Shown in pieces: positions 8,997-20,456 of a stretch of 64,000 nucleotides of DNA. This stretch comes from Muscardinus avellanarius (lineage: Eukaryota; Chordata; Mammalia; Rodentia; Gliridae). The first letter of the stretch is position 1, and each line of letters starts with the position of its first letter. The DNA lies in the NCBI GenBank assembly GCA_963383645.1, contig OY726566.1, positions 92,688,029-92,752,028 of the forward strand, given 5' to 3'. Below the pieces are notes generated by a model that was given only the letters and a program-made list of their open reading frames with translations, did no database searches and had not been told where the DNA came from. Position numbers and translations under genes: made by a program.

Positions 8997-10204
8997 ACAC
9001 TGTAATGCACTGCCCCTGCAGCTGGTAAAATCCTGAGGCAGAGACCCCACACCTCTCAGGAACTTCTTCATTTTGCCTTTAGATTCCATTTAATGGTACT
9101 TCTGCTGCCAGTTCCTTGTTTGTGATAAATCGTATGTGTTGCTGCCCTATTGCGCTGTAGGAAGGGCTCTGGTGACCAGTAGGCTTAAGGAGCATCACTT
9201 AACACTATATAGCTCTAGCTAAAATAAAATTTACACACTGGTCATATTTTTGCAAGGTACCAAGAAGATTCCACGGTACCTCTAGCATAAAGTTTATTCC
9301 AGAGTAAAACCTCACCAAATGTATAGCAAGTTTCTAAAAGGCCAATCTCTTGTCCTTCCCTAGGTATGCTCCTGGCTGGCTCTTTCTTTTTTCATTTTTT
9401 GGGGTTTTCCCTGACACCTCATTTCTTTTCTTCCCATTGTATGTTCATCAAAAACAGCAGCCAACATCGCGAGTGTTGGTGGAAGGCCATGGAAGGAGGG
9501 ATGGTGGTGAGAGGCACACAGCCTGGCCCCTCTCTTCCAAATCCAAGCGCAGCCAGGTCCCCAGGCCCCTTGGCTTCCATTGTGCTGGATTTAGAGTGAT
9601 GATCGCTGACGAGCAGAGCACAAGGCAGAAGAGACTCATCCCTCATCTCTGTTCCTTAAACAAGCACAAACATCCCATCCGTCATCCCTCCCGAACGGCT
9701 CCTCTGGCCTCGATGAATTTCCGAGCCGTTTTTACTTGAGAGCCCAGGGACGTTCTCCTAACCCTTGAACAATATCTACCTGTCATGGAACTTGAGAGAT
9801 TTCTGAAATGCAAGCTGTTAGCCTCTTTACTTCCAAATAACAAATGCTTGAAATGCATCAAGGTTATATAAGCACGTCTGCTACGCTGTTGGACAGGCAG
9901 GGGAATGCCTGTTTGCTGATGCTAATGGTGTAGAGATGTTCCCGAGTCCGCGTCCTACACAACTGGTCCTCACCCACGTGCTGCCTGGTTTGGTTCCACT
10001 TTTGTCCCAGGTTGGGGGAGGGAGAGTGATGCCCAAAGTGAGCACTTTGAAAACCTTGCAGCTACAGTGAAATTCTGTTTTTACTCATGTGTTCCAAAGC
10101 AAAGTCTATTTCATCTCTCAGCCCGCAACAAGAGACTAGCCAGTGTAACGTTTGTGTTAGGAATGATGGAATTTCACATGGAAATAATTTTGACAACCAT
10201 CCCC
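8997..10204. other. Long repeat-free intergenic stretch
   Basis: About 1.2 kb without any repeat I recognise. ORFs at 9350-9739 overlap one another on both strands and resemble no family. The 9600-10150 part has mixed composition with TAAT and TGCTAAT clusters, so it is a candidate for conserved noncoding DNA. Confidence 0.5.
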
Positions 10205-10335
10205 TCTCCTCTTTATATCACAGATGAAGGAGCTAGGAGCTGAGACGCCAGAGAGGCTGAGTCAGTTGTCTCTGGCCACACAGCCTGGTTACATCCGAGC
10301 CTGACAGGAGCCCAGATCTCCAGATACTCAGTCTA
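10205..10335 (-). mobile_element. MIR (ancient SINE)
   Basis: Reads as the reverse complement of MIR: 'atcacagatgaaggagctagg' ... 'ggccacacagcctggttaca' ... 'gagcccagatctccagata'. Confidence 0.75.
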
Positions 10336-10909
10336 CGTACGACATTGCCACCCTGGTGTTCCTGGATCATGGGAAGCTGTCCTCGTGAGCCTACCTGCCA
10401 GGTCTAATGCCAGATAAAGGAACTGAACAGCCAGCGGGACCAAGGCAACCCTGATTATTGAGGGGAGATGGTAAGACAGCACACAGCTGTGGACGGGCAA
10501 TGCAGGCAGGCGTTGGGTACAGAGGTGACAAGCCTGGCCGAAATCAGTGTACCTTCCCCATGGGAATACTAGGGGCTTCGTACAGTTCCTCGGCTAATCA
10601 TGCATTAGCAAATAACCCAGCAGTTCTAGCTCTGGGGACACACATAACAGATGAGTTATGTCTACCAAAAGACATATGCAGGAATATTCATTACAGCTTT
10701 CTTCAATTCACAGGATCGTAAGCAGGAATTAACCCAAATTATCATCAACTATATAACAGATAAAGTGTGGTATATTCACACAGTGGCATGTTATACTACA
10801 ATAAAAAAGAATAAACTATTCTATGCTTAACAATATAGCTGAATACCACAGGCATAATATTGAGCAAAAGAAGAAAGATGTAGAAGAATAACAAAGTTGC
10901 ATCAAGAAA
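10336..10909. other. Intergenic, no gene seen
   Basis: Unassigned. The part around 10600-10880 (agcagttctagctctgggg ... gtggtatattcacacagtgg ... ataaaaaagaataaac) has L1 ORF2 3'-end character on the plus strand, weakly kept. Confidence 0.45.
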
Positions 10910-11106
10910 GCCATTTATTTATTTATTTGTATTGGGGATTGAACCCGGGGGTATTCGACCTCTCAGCTACACCTCCAGCCCTATTTTATTTTTTTATTTT
11001 GAAACAGGGTCTCACTAATTTACTGGGGCTGGCCTTGAACCTGCAATCCTCCTGTTTCAGCCTCCCAGGTACTGGCATTAGAATTGTGTGCATCACCTCA
11101 CCTGGC
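10910..11106 (-). mobile_element. B1-dID SINE (old)
   Basis: Diverged minus-strand dimer from attggggattgaacccgggg to cacctcacctggc, with an ATTT tail on its left. Confidence 0.9.
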
Positions 11107-11146
11107 TTACATAAGACCATTTAAATACTGTTCAAAAACTGGACAA

Positions 11147-11238
11147 GGGCTAGGGTATGGCTCCGTGGTTGAGCACTTGCCTGGCATGCACAAGTCCCTG
11201 GGTTCCAACACCACCACCACACACAGAAAAAAAAGAGC
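11147..11238 (+). mobile_element. Free-standing ID element
   Basis: Reads ggctagggtatggctccgtg gttgagcacttgcctggcatg..., a full ID monomer with an A-rich tail. It keeps the gcacttgcctggcatgcac body absent from B1-dID right arms. Confidence 0.85.
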
Positions 11239-11259
11239 AGGTTAAAACTATTTTACTGT

Positions 11260-11487
11260 AGCTGAGCATGGTGGCACACACTTGTAATCCCAGCATTGGG
11301 AGGGAGAAAGGAGGATTAGGGTTTGCAGAGAGCCTCGGCTACTTAATGAGGCCCTTTGCAACTCAGTGAGACCCTGTTTCAAAAAAAAAAAATAGGTGTG
11401 GAGGTGTAGCTCAGAGGTAGAATGTACCTGGGTTCCATCCCTAGTACCACAAAAAAAAAAAAAAAAAGAAAAGAAAAAGAAAAAAAA
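11260..11487 (+). mobile_element. B1-dID SINE, type B-like
   Basis: Plus-strand dimer with gtttgcagagagcctcgg in the B1 arm and a long impure poly(A) tail. Confidence 0.9.
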
Positions 11488-11643
11488 GAACCTACCGTAA
11501 TATGACTCGGAGGAGTTACCTTTGTGAGTAGGGTCGAGGTGAAGGGGGCGCTGTGTATAGTCTTTTAGCTTGCTAAGACTCTTCTAATCATGAACTGTGA
11601 GGCTACAACATGGGTGCATGCACTTGTGGAAATTTACTGAGCT

Positions 11644-11845
11644 AGCCAGGCATGGTAGCACATGCCGGAACTCCCAGTACTTGGAAGGCTAAGACAGAAA
11701 GATCACAAATTCAAGCCCAGCCGAGCAACTTTGTGAGACCTTTTTTTCAAAATTAAAAAATGAATATGTCTGGAAATGGGTGTAGCTCAGAGGTAGAATG
11801 CCCTGTGTCCAATCCCCAGGATCCTCCCCCCCCAAAAAAAAAAAT
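11644..11845 (+). mobile_element. B1-dID SINE (old, shortened)
   Basis: Diverged plus-strand dimer lacking part of the B1 arm after cagccgagcaac. Ends in a C-run and A-tail. Confidence 0.85.
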
Positions 11846-12090
11846 CACTGATACATATGTATACTTTTGAGTACTTGCCTATAAAATGTAAGTACTTTAA
11901 TTTTTTAAAATTAAATTTAAATGGAAAGAGAGAGAGAGAGTTGCTTAGTAGAATGTCTTATGGGATGAATGAATCCTCTATTGGAAAGCTGGGATTCAGA
12001 ATACTTCATAATTAACAAGAATATTCTGAATCTATTATGCTCATTCATTTGAGAAGCTAAGAAAATCAGAGGATGGAAAAAAGCAGCCAG

Positions 12091-12279
12091 GCCGGGCGTG
12101 GTGGTGCACGCTTGCAATCCCCGCGCTTTGGAGGCAGAGAAAGGAGGATTGCGCAGGTTCAAAGCTAGCCGTGCTGGCTTAAGAGACCCTGTTTCCAAAT
12201 AAATAAATAAAAGTATACAAAATAGGTCTGGGAGAGTGTAGCCCGGAGGTAGAAGGGCTTCCAGGAAACTCAGTACCAC

Positions 12280-12322
<43 letters not shown>

Positions 12323-12331
12323 TAGAAAGAA
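12091..12331 (+). mobile_element. B1-dID SINE, type C, with (A)n(GA)n tail
   Basis: Begins gccgggcgtggtggtgcacg, carries gtgctggcttaagagaccctg and agggcttccaggaaac. Tail is 20 A then (GA)11. Flanks share gaaaa(g/a)cag(c/t)ca, probably the TSD. Confidence 0.93.
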
Positions 12332-12676
12332 AAGCAGTCACAGTGGGTCAGATGTGTTCAAGACCATCCCCGGTTGTGGAAAATGTCACAGAGGAATTAA
12401 AAACATGAGCATGCTGGAGCCAGCACCCACTAACTAGTGAGACTCGTCCAATACACACTGGCATCCAACTCAATATTCAGAGACGTCATTTCGATGGCTT
12501 GAGATTGACCACAGTGACATTATAATTCTGCCATGATGGAAGGAACGCCTCACAAATCAGAGCTCTTTCATTTCTTTCTTCCAATTGGTTATTAAATAGC
12601 ATGCCATTAAAATGGATTTAAGGGTAATCCATACGGGTTGTCATCAAGAATTGGGCAAGATATCCAGGAATAAGAA
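12332..12676. other. Intergenic, no gene seen
   Basis: Unassigned sequence between a type C SINE and MER2. No coding signal. Confidence 0.5.
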
Positions 12677-12988
12677 CAACTGGCCATCTGTATCTGTGGG
12701 TACCCGGTCCCTGACTTCAACCAACAGCGGATGAAAAGAAAAAAAACGGTGCCTTTACTGAACACGCACAGACTTTTTTTTCTTATTTTTATTCTCAAAG
12801 CAATATAGTAAAACAACTATTTACATAGCATTTAAGTTGTATTAGGTATTTTAAGCAAGCTAGAGATGATTTAAAGTATACAGGAGGATGCGTGTAGGCT
12901 ATTTACAAATACTGTGCTATTTTATAAAAAATGACTTGAACATTTGGGGCCCTGGAACCAGTCCCTGGTAGATCTCAAGGAATGACTG
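12677..12988. mobile_element. MER2 DNA transposon (Tigger-type)
   Basis: Non-autonomous TcMar-Tigger element. Left end tggccatctgtatctgtgg, internal 'aactatttacatagcattta' and 'ctagagatgatttaaagta', right end ggaatgactg, with TA after the end. The terminal inverted repeats are decayed but recognisable; nearly full length. Confidence 0.85.
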
Positions 12989-14112
12989 TACATCGAAATG
13001 AAATGTCTCTACACTCTGTTCCTTGGCTACTCAGCAGGTAGGGCCCTGTTATTACCTATTATCACGCCACTAAATTTGTCACCATTTCTAGGCAGCCCAG
13101 TGCCTTTCATAGCTCTGAACCATTCAGCCTGCTGGCACCTCCCCTTGAAGGGCTTTCCTTCTAGTCTTCAGGTCCACAAACCTCCTTGATGGTCCATCAC
13201 AAATGTCTCTTTTTCAGTGACGTCTGCCCTGGCTTCCTAAGAGGGAGAAACTGCTGGGCTGGACTGCTATTGGTTCTCTCCCACCATTAATATTCTCTTT
13301 TCCTGTTCGCAGATCCACTCTTTTTCCTTCTCAACCATCAGGTATGAATGAGCCTGTCCTCACTCTCAACTCCAGCAAGAGGAGGAATGAAGTTCCAGGG
13401 CTTAAACCTATTGGCAAATCTATTAATGCTTCGAAGGAGAGAAAGATGCCTTTCTTCTACAGAAGCTACTGGAATAGACTCCCACTGCTCAGGAAGGCGA
13501 ATGCAGCCTGGGGTGTTCCTCTTTGATCCCCAAAGAGGTCACCTTGAAAATGGAGCTAACCAGAGAAAGTGAAGAGCCGGAGAGAGAAAAGGGGCTTCTG
13601 GTCTTGTTACTTGACTCCAAACCAAACCTTACCTGTTGCCAGGTATCTTCCTGGAAGTTCAAATTATAGGAGTGAATAAACTTGAGTTTTGTTTTCTGTA
13701 AGTTGCCACAGAAAGCATACTAACAGATTAATTGCTTCATACGCAGGCTACCAAGTCACCCACATTTTCTCAACCTTTAGGAGTAGGACAGGGCGGTCAT
13801 TACTCATGGCCAGGGCTGCCTGGTCCATTTGGTTGCTAGGGGAGGGATGGGGACTAGACTAGAACTCTCTTAGGGCCCCGAACAGAGGGGAACTATGTAG
13901 CATGAGTTAGATCCTGAGGAACCATTTGGATTTATTACTTCTTGACATATGGCAGAAAGAAGGAGTAATTTGCCCTCAATATTCAACTGTGAGGAAGGGA
14001 GTTTCTCAGAGGGATGAACGTCTAATTTAGAGGCTGTTGTAAGGACTAAAATGCTCTTTGTAGGTATTCCTATTTTTTTTTCTCCTCATTAGCTATTGGT
14101 TCAAAGAAAACA
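12989..14112. other. Long repeat-free intergenic stretch
   Basis: About 1.1 kb with no repeat I can name. Short ORFs at 13344-13572 are overlapping and unsupported. No promoter-like CpG cluster. Confidence 0.5.
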
Positions 14113-14345
14113 CAACTGGGTGCAATGGTACCTGCTTGCAAACCCAGTACTTGGGAGGCTGAGACAGGAGGATCGAGGGTTCAAGGCCAGCCTCAGCAAT
14201 GTGGAAAGACTTTTAGCAACCTAGCAAGACCCTATTTTTCAAAACAAAAACAAAAAGTGCTGGGGATGTAACTTGAAGGTAGAATGCTATCAGGTTCAAT
14301 CCCTAGTGACACAAAATAAATAAGTAAACACATACATACATATAT
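14113..14345 (+). mobile_element. B1-dID SINE (old)
   Basis: Plus-strand dimer with linker caaaacaaaaacaaaaag and a tail of ataaataagtaaacacatac. Confidence 0.9.
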
Positions 14346-14476
14346 ATTACTACACTGGTTTGGGGTATTCTATTTACACCTAGCTATCATAGATAGCACC
14401 TGCCAATCACTAAACAATAGCGATTTATGTTACTCTGGCAGTGTTATTTTTATTCTTCTTTATTTAAAATACATTA

Positions 14477-14692
14477 AGCCAGGCACGATGGTGTAATTCC
14501 ACCTGTAATCCCAGTACTGTCTCAGTACTTAGGCTGAGACAGGAGGATTGCAGGTTTGAGGCCAGACCTAGCAACTTAGTGAGACCCTCAGGAATTTAGT
14601 GATAGTTCATTTCAAAATAAAAAATAAAATAGGGCTGGAGGTAGCTCAGAGGTAGACTGCCTCTGGGTTCAATCCCCAATACCATAAAATTA
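14477..14692 (+). mobile_element. B1-dID SINE (old)
   Basis: Plus-strand dimer with a small internal duplication (cagtactgtctcagtactt) in the B1 arm. Confidence 0.9.
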
Positions 14693-14879
14693 TTGTTTTC
14701 AATCTCTTAATGTTTGTATTTTATTTCTATGTTTCAGATACTAAGCTACTTAAATTGTTTCTATTTTTAAAATCTCAATTTAGAATTATTTCCCTTCATT
14801 GTTCTTATGTGATTTCTGCTTATTAAAAATGACATAAGTTCACGAGAGTAAAAATGAAAGATTGAAAACTAAATGCACC

Positions 14880-15149
14880 CATACTACCTATTATCTATAA
14901 ATAACTACTACTAATATATTTAGAAGCACATTATCTTTTTCTTCCAAAATAAATGGAGTCATATAGTATATATTATACTTTAACCTTCTGGTATTTCTGC
15001 TTATCATTTTGTAATTTTTCTCTTTGTCATTAAATATTCTTTAATATATTTAAGAGTGTTTTTAATGATTGTATAGTATTCTTTTGTGTGATAAATTTTA
15101 ACTTATTTATCAAATCTATTATTGGACATTCAGGAATATTGTCCCCAAT

Positions 15150-15206
<57 letters not shown>

Positions 15207-15890
15207 TAATTTTCTTGTGAGAAATTATGTATTTTATTTTTATTTATTTATTTACTTTTTTTGGGGTGGTACTGGGGGTGGAACCCAGAGGCTTTCTACC
15301 TCCGGGCTATTCTCCCAGACCTATTTTATATTTTATTTGGAAACAGGGTCTCACTAAGTTGCTGAGAGCCTCACTCAGTAGCTGAGGCTGGCTTCGAACC
15401 TGCGCGATCCTCCTGTCTCAGCCTCCCAAGCGCGGGGATTACAAGCGTGCGCCACCACGTCCAGCTTGTCCCCAATTTTTAAAACATCATTAACATTATT
15501 AAAAATGACATTGATGAAGATTCTTATGGCAAATCATTGTCTGTCTTTATGATTATCCCCTTGAGGTAGATTCCTAGCAATGAAATTAGCAGGGAAAAGA
15601 GTGTGGACGTTGTCAAATCTCGCATGTCTTGCTTGACTCTGTATGCTGAAATAATTTACAGTTCCACCTGTGGGGCATTAGATGGCTGTTTCTCATATTC
15701 TTGACTATACCGAATATCGTCATTTTTCAAACAGTTACCAATATGACAAGTAAAAATCAATAGCTCATAGTTTAGTTTGCATTTATTTTATTACTAGCGA
15801 GACCGAACATTTTCCCACATGCTATTTTTGATATCTTCATATGCAAATTCATGTTCTTTGTCCATTTTTCTATTGTTATATTCATCATTT
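14880..15890 (-). mobile_element. Old L1/HAL1 fragment, split by a SINE
   Basis: Minus-strand LINE relic: 'ttattggacattcaggaat', 'ccccttgaggtagattccta', 'gttccacctgtggggcat', 'tttgcatttattttattact'. These follow the reverse complement of L1M/HAL1 3' sequence in order. A type A SINE interrupts it at 15153-15465. Confidence 0.65.
15153..15465 (-). mobile_element. B1-dID SINE, type A, with (TA)n tail
   Basis: Core at about 15266-15465, with a T-rich and (TA)n tail (15159-15194). Perfect 14-base TSD ttgtccccaatttt at 15139-15152 and 15466-15479. Confidence 0.95.
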
Positions 15891-16894
15891 CTAAAATATA
15901 CTTTAATTATACATTAAACTTAATGCTATTTATCTCTGCTTTTTAATTATTAATCTTTGAAATATATAATTAATTATAGTTTTACTTTATAACTAACATT
16001 AATTGCAATTTTGCTTTATGCTCTTAATTATGACTTTTTGCTTCAGACTATTTTAGATATATTTTAGTTGTTCATCTTTCAATTCTTTTCCTCATTTTTT
16101 AATTGTTGTTATCTAATTTGAGCCTTTCTAAATACTCCTAATCATTCTATTGCTTTCTATAACCCTTCTTATCCCTCTTATTTCTCTTGAAAATCTTTTC
16201 TGCTCTTAATTATATTTTTTTAATGAGTTCCAAACTAATAGGAGAAGGGAGAACAGCAATCGTGGGATGGGGAGAGTTCATGATGCTCAGAGAGTTTGGG
16301 GGTCACCCTGAGGCTGCTCTTCTATTCCTCTCCCTTCCATTCCAAGGCGGCCCCCAGCCCTCTCCTGGGGTCCTGCTGAGCAGTGCTCCTGGCCACAGTG
16401 ACAGCCAGCCCGTGCATGTGAAGGAATGCCGTTGGTTCTGGAATTTCCGCAGCCACATGATTCATGGTCAGCGATGGGATGATGGGGGCGTCCCCGGCAC
16501 ATACAGTGGCTAGATGTGGGGCAAGCTGACTTTGTCCGACAATGTCCCATGAGGAAGGAGAGCAGAGCAGGCAGAAGCTAGCTCCTAGGGAAGGGTCCTG
16601 CCCAAACTGCCTTCTCCCAACAGTGCTGAGGGAGTAGAGGGGGCTGTGTCTCCATGATGCCTGCCTGCCACTGTCCTTGTACCATGAGCTCTTCTAAGAT
16701 GGGGACTGTCTCCTTCAACTTTATATTAAGCCCACACTGAGTTTCTAGTCTTTGATGTATGATTGAAAAATGAATTACATAAAATTAATAGAACCAAGTA
16801 TATTCTATTTTATAAAGAGCCAGCATTGCAATAGAATCAGAAGTCTTAGGCTGCAACCACTACTTTATATCAGTGAGACTGAAAGCGAGACCTT
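15891..16894. other. Intergenic; AT-rich then GC-rich, with L2 trace
   Basis: Left part (to 16210) is very AT-rich and may continue the LINE relic. The 16260-16660 part is GC-rich and unassigned; overlapping ORFs there resemble no family. 'accatgagctcttctaagatg' at about 16681 is L2-like. Confidence 0.45.
16680..16760 (+). mobile_element. L2 fragment
   Basis: Reads 'atgagctcttctaagatgggg' 'actgtctcc' ... 'gcccacactgagtttctag', the conserved 3' end of L2. Short and old. Confidence 0.5.
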
Positions 16895-16968
16895 AGATTA
16901 CATTTGGGGGGTCTCAAGGGGATGGAACCCAGGAGCATTCTACCTCTGAGCTAGACCCCCCCAGGTCT
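16895..16968 (-). mobile_element. ID arm fragment
   Basis: Minus-strand right arm: ggggatggaacccaggagca ttctacctctgagctaga. No B1 arm attached. Confidence 0.8.
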
Positions 16969-16989
16969 TTTAATTTTATTATTATAATT

Positions 16990-17194
16990 TTGGGGAATAC
17001 TAGGGATGGAACCCAGGGGCATTCTACCTCCAAGCTACACCCCCAGCTTTATTTTTTATTCTTTATTTTGAAACAAGATCTCACTGAGTTGCAAAGGATG
17101 TTACTAAGTAGCTGAGGCTGGCCATGAACCTTGATCCTCCTGTCTCAGCATCCCAAATGCTCGGATTACAAGCATGCACCACCACGCCCGGCTC
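16990..17194 (-). mobile_element. B1-dID SINE, type B-like
   Basis: Complete minus-strand dimer ending accaccacgcccggct. First full member of a run of same-strand SINE units. Confidence 0.93.
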
Positions 17195-17247
17195 CTTTTA
17201 TATTATTTATTTATTTACTTATTTATTTATTTATTTATTTAATTTTG

Positions 17248-17336
17248 TGTGGTACTGGGAATGGAACCCAGGGGCATTCTACTTCCGAGCTATACCCCCA
17301 GTCCTATTTTTAGTGCCTGTCTCTCTATTTTTAGTG

Positions 17337-17394
<58 letters not shown>

Positions 17395-17738
17395 TCTCTC
17401 CATATATATATATTTGGTGGTGGTACTGGGGATGGAACCCATGGGCCTTCTACCTCTGAGCTATACTCCCAGACCTATTTTATATTTTATTTGGAAACAA
17501 GGTCTCTTAAGCCAGCACGGCTGGCTTCAAACCTGCGCGATCCTCCTATCTCAGCCTCCCAAGAGTGGGAATTACAAGGATGAGCCACCACACCAGGCTT
17601 TAGTCTTTATATTTTTTGAAACAGAGTCTCACTGAGTTATGAAAGGCCTAAGTAGCTGAGGCTGTCCTCAAATTGCAATCCTCCAGTCTCAGCCTCCCGA
17701 ATGCTGGGATTAAAAGCATGTGCCACCAGGCCTAGCTG
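17248..17738 (-). mobile_element. B1-dID SINE split by another SINE
   Basis: ID arm at 17248-17310 and B1 arm at 17602-17738 belong to one minus-strand copy separated by an inserted element. (TTTA)n at 17204-17240 lies to its left. Confidence 0.8.
17311..17601 (-). mobile_element. Inner B1-dID SINE with (CT)n tail
   Basis: Inserted into the previous element. A duplicated tatttttagtgcct unit leads into (CT)n at 17338-17400 and (TA)n, then a minus-strand dimer intermediate between types A and C (ctcttaagccagcacggctgg but gatggaacccatgg). Confidence 0.85.
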
Positions 17739-17739
17739 G

Positions 17740-17740
<1 letters not shown>

Positions 17741-17774
<34 letters not shown>

Positions 17775-18004
17775 TCCTTCCTTCCTTCCTTTCTTTTGCA
17801 GTATTGGGGATGGAACCCAGGGGCATTCTACCTCCGAGCTATGCCCCCGGCCCTACTTTTTGTTCTTTATTTTGAAACAGGGTCTCACTGAGTTGCAAAG
17901 AGCCTCACTAAGTAGCTAAGGCTGGCTTCGAACCTATGCAATCCTCCTGTCTCAGCCTCCCAAATGCCAGCTGGGATTACAAATGTGTGCCACCACGCCC
18001 GGCT
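17741..18004 (-). mobile_element. B1-dID SINE with (CTTT)n(CCTT)n tail
   Basis: Pyrimidine microsatellite tail at 17741-17795 and a complete minus-strand dimer to cacgcccggct. Confidence 0.92.
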
Positions 18005-18010
18005 TCTTTA

Positions 18011-18126
18011 CTTTTACTTTTAGAGCAGAGTCTCACTAAGTTGCTGAGGCTGGCCCTGAACCTGCATTCCTCCTGTCCCAGCCTCCAAAGTACTGGGATT
18101 ACAGACATGTGCCACCACCCCTGACT
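18011..18126 (-). mobile_element. B1 arm fragment
   Basis: Minus-strand B1 arm without ID arm, from tagagcagagtctcactaag to ccaccacccctgact. Confidence 0.85.
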
Positions 18127-18139
18127 GAATATTACTTTT

Positions 18140-18333
18140 TTTTTTTTTTGGTGGTACTGGGGTTCCTGGAAGCCCTTCTACCTCTGGGCTACACTCCCAG
18201 AACTATTTTTACATTTTTATTTGGAAACAGGGTCTCCTAAGCCAGCGCGCGCGGCTGGCTTCGAACCTGCGCGATCCTCCTGTCTCTGCCTCCCAAGCGC
18301 GGGGATTACAAGCGTGCGCCACCACGCCCGGCT
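18140..18333 (-). mobile_element. B1-dID SINE, type C
   Basis: Young type C copy (tggggttcctggaagccc; ctcctaagccagcgcgcgcgg). Perfect 14-base TSD tgaatattactttt at 18126-18139 and 18334-18347. Confidence 0.95.
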
Positions 18334-18465
18334 TGAATATTACTTTTAATTTCTGTAATTGTTGGTCTTCTCATCTCTACAAATAAGATAATACCCAAAT
18401 GGCCATTTTATAAGGGTACAATGAGGATAACTCTCTGGGTTGTTATGAAAATTCTAGAGGACTTT

Positions 18466-18692
18466 ATTATTTATTTATTTATTTATTTTGGTGGTACTGG
18501 GGGTGGAATCCAGAGGTTTTCTACATCCAGGCTATACTTCCAAATGTATTTTATATTTTATTTGGAAACAGGGTCTCACTAAGTTGCTGAGAGCCTCACT
18601 ACGTAGCTGAGGCTGGCTTCGAACCTGTGCGATCCTCCTGTCACAGCCTCCCAAGGGCGGGGATTACAAGCATGCGCCACCATGCCTGGCTT
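18466..18692 (-). mobile_element. B1-dID SINE, type A
   Basis: Minus-strand dimer with ATTT tail. TSD tagaggacttt at 18455-18465 and 18693-18703. Confidence 0.95.
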
Positions 18693-18703
18693 TAGAGGAC
18701 TTT

Positions 18704-19316
18704 TTAAAATGAGCTGAAATTCAAAGCAGTTTGGAAGCTTAGAAGACAAGGTGACTATGCCGCAAGGGCCCTCTTGCTGCATCACTCAGCAGCTGAGTCA
18801 CACCTAGGCAGACAGAGCCGCTCAGTGGAGCCAGCGGCATCGGGATGTGTGGCCCTCTGTGGGCAAAACTTGGATCCAAGAGAGCCCAGCAGAACAGGGA
18901 GAAGAAAAGAGGAGTGGAGGGGAGGAGAGGCCCGGTGGACCAGGAGTGGGCACGACATACAGATGGCTGTGGAGAGGGCACCAGGGCTCAGCAGTGCGGC
19001 ATAATGCTATCAGGGACTGGGGGACGAAGTGGGCTGAGGATTGGTTCCACTTTACTCTCTCTCAGCAGATGCCAGTTCTCCAGAGATGCAGAACTGGCAG
19101 GAGAGAGAGATACAGATGATAGGGATGTAGATGTTGATACATAGATACAGATATAGATAAATGTATATAGATATAGATGTAGATGTCATACAGATATATC
19201 TGTATGCATGCATATGTATAGAGAGGTTTGTAGATAGAGATATTTATTTCAAGGAATTGTCTTGTGCAAATGTGGGGCTGGAAAATTTGAAACCCACAGG
19301 GCAGTTTTGCAGGCTT
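18704..19316. other. Intergenic; GC-rich part and degenerate GATA repeat
   Basis: 18710-19090 is GC-rich with several overlapping frames, none family-like. 19105-19250 is a degenerate (GATA/GATATA)n-like simple repeat. Confidence 0.55.
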
Positions 19317-19331
19317 TAAACTCTAGGTCAG

Positions 19332-19559
19332 AGCCAGGCGTGGTGGCGCACGCTTGTAATCCCCGTGCTTGGGAGGCTGAGACAGGAGGATCGCACGAGT
19401 TCAAAGCCAGCCTCAGCTACTTAGTGAGGCTCTCAGCAACTTAGTGAGACCCTGTTTCCAAATAAAATACAAAAAAGGTCTGGGAGTATAGCCCGGAGGT
19501 AGAAAGCCTCTGGGTTCCACCCTCAGTACCACCAAAATAAATTAATTAATTAAAAAAAA
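19332..19559 (+). mobile_element. B1-dID SINE, type A
   Basis: Complete plus-strand copy; tail (AATT)n-like. Perfect 15-base TSD taaactctaggtcag at 19317-19331 and 19560-19574. Confidence 0.96.
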
Positions 19560-19627
19560 TAAACTCTAGGTCAGGAACTGATGTGGCTGTCTTGAAGCAA
19601 AATGTCTTCTTCCTTAGAGTATCCTCA

Positions 19628-19730
19628 GTTTATATATATAATATATATTTATATTTACATTATAAATATAAATGTATATAATATAAATATATAATATTAA
19701 TATAAATATTTATATTATATATATTATTGG
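19628..19730. repeat. AT-rich simple repeat
   Basis: Almost pure A/T with TATA and ATAT units and several self-complementary stretches. Confidence 0.9.
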
Positions 19731-19870
19731 TGCATTGTATTTATACATCATAATGGGGTAAAAAGACTTGTGTACACTTAAATGCACACATCATCCAGCC
19801 AGCCCCCACCCAGTCCCCACCTCACTCCCTTCCCTTCCCTCCCACCCATTCTTGGTTTAGTGGTTGAGTT
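19728..19870 (-). mobile_element. L1 3' UTR fragment
   Basis: 'ttggtgcattgtatttatac' ... 'cacacatcatccagccagcc' parallels the minus-strand L1 3' end at 5060-5140 in this window. The adjacent AT-repeat may be the tail. Confidence 0.6.
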
Positions 19871-20456
19871 CGATATGAATATCCTCAGTTTTCAGACTTT
19901 TAAACCAACGGCCACCCATATTACTGAGGATAATCATCTTTACTTAAAGTCAACTGGCTGCAGATGACAGCACGTTTGCACAATACTTCCACTGTAACAC
20001 TTAGGTTGGAATTCAGTTAAATTACTGGGTTCTATCACTTAGTCAAGCTGACACATAGAACTGACCACTGTACCAGGGTAGATTGGACATGCTTTTCATT
20101 CTTATATTTGGACTGTTTCTTTGAGTGAGACCCTGACCTGAGACGGGACCACACAGTCCATCAGGATTTATTCCTTTCAGTGAGGATAAAGCTTCACACA
20201 GAGACATAAGGACCAGCTCCACTGTGAGGATTGAGAGGTGATGTGCAAGTATTCTTACTGACTGCAGTTGTTGGGTTAAGGGGAGAAGAGAAAGCAAATG
20301 GGGAGGGGATATTCTGATTCTGCCCTTGCAAGATTCTGGGGGAAAGGTCTTGTCTCAGAATGTGGGCACGCTGAAAGTGGACATCAGAGAATGGAGGATG
20401 GGTCCAAAGAGAGGGCGGGGTCTCGATGCCTAACATGCATAGGAACTTAGTCCATC
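19871..20456. other. Intergenic, no gene seen
   Basis: Unassigned. Overlapping minus-strand ORFs at 20043-20436 have no recognisable domain. Confidence 0.45.

Noticed and set aside
11147..11238. tRNA gene
   Set aside because: The box A/B-like sequences belong to an ID SINE derived from tRNA-Ala; the cloverleaf arms are not maintained.
17124..17635. Overlapping ORFs of 111 and 128 codons
   Set aside because: They are translations of minus-strand SINEs and a (CT)n tract.
16895..18692. CRISPR-like or tandem repeat array
   Set aside because: Units are unevenly spaced, diverged SINEs in a mammalian genome, not short direct repeats with unique spacers.
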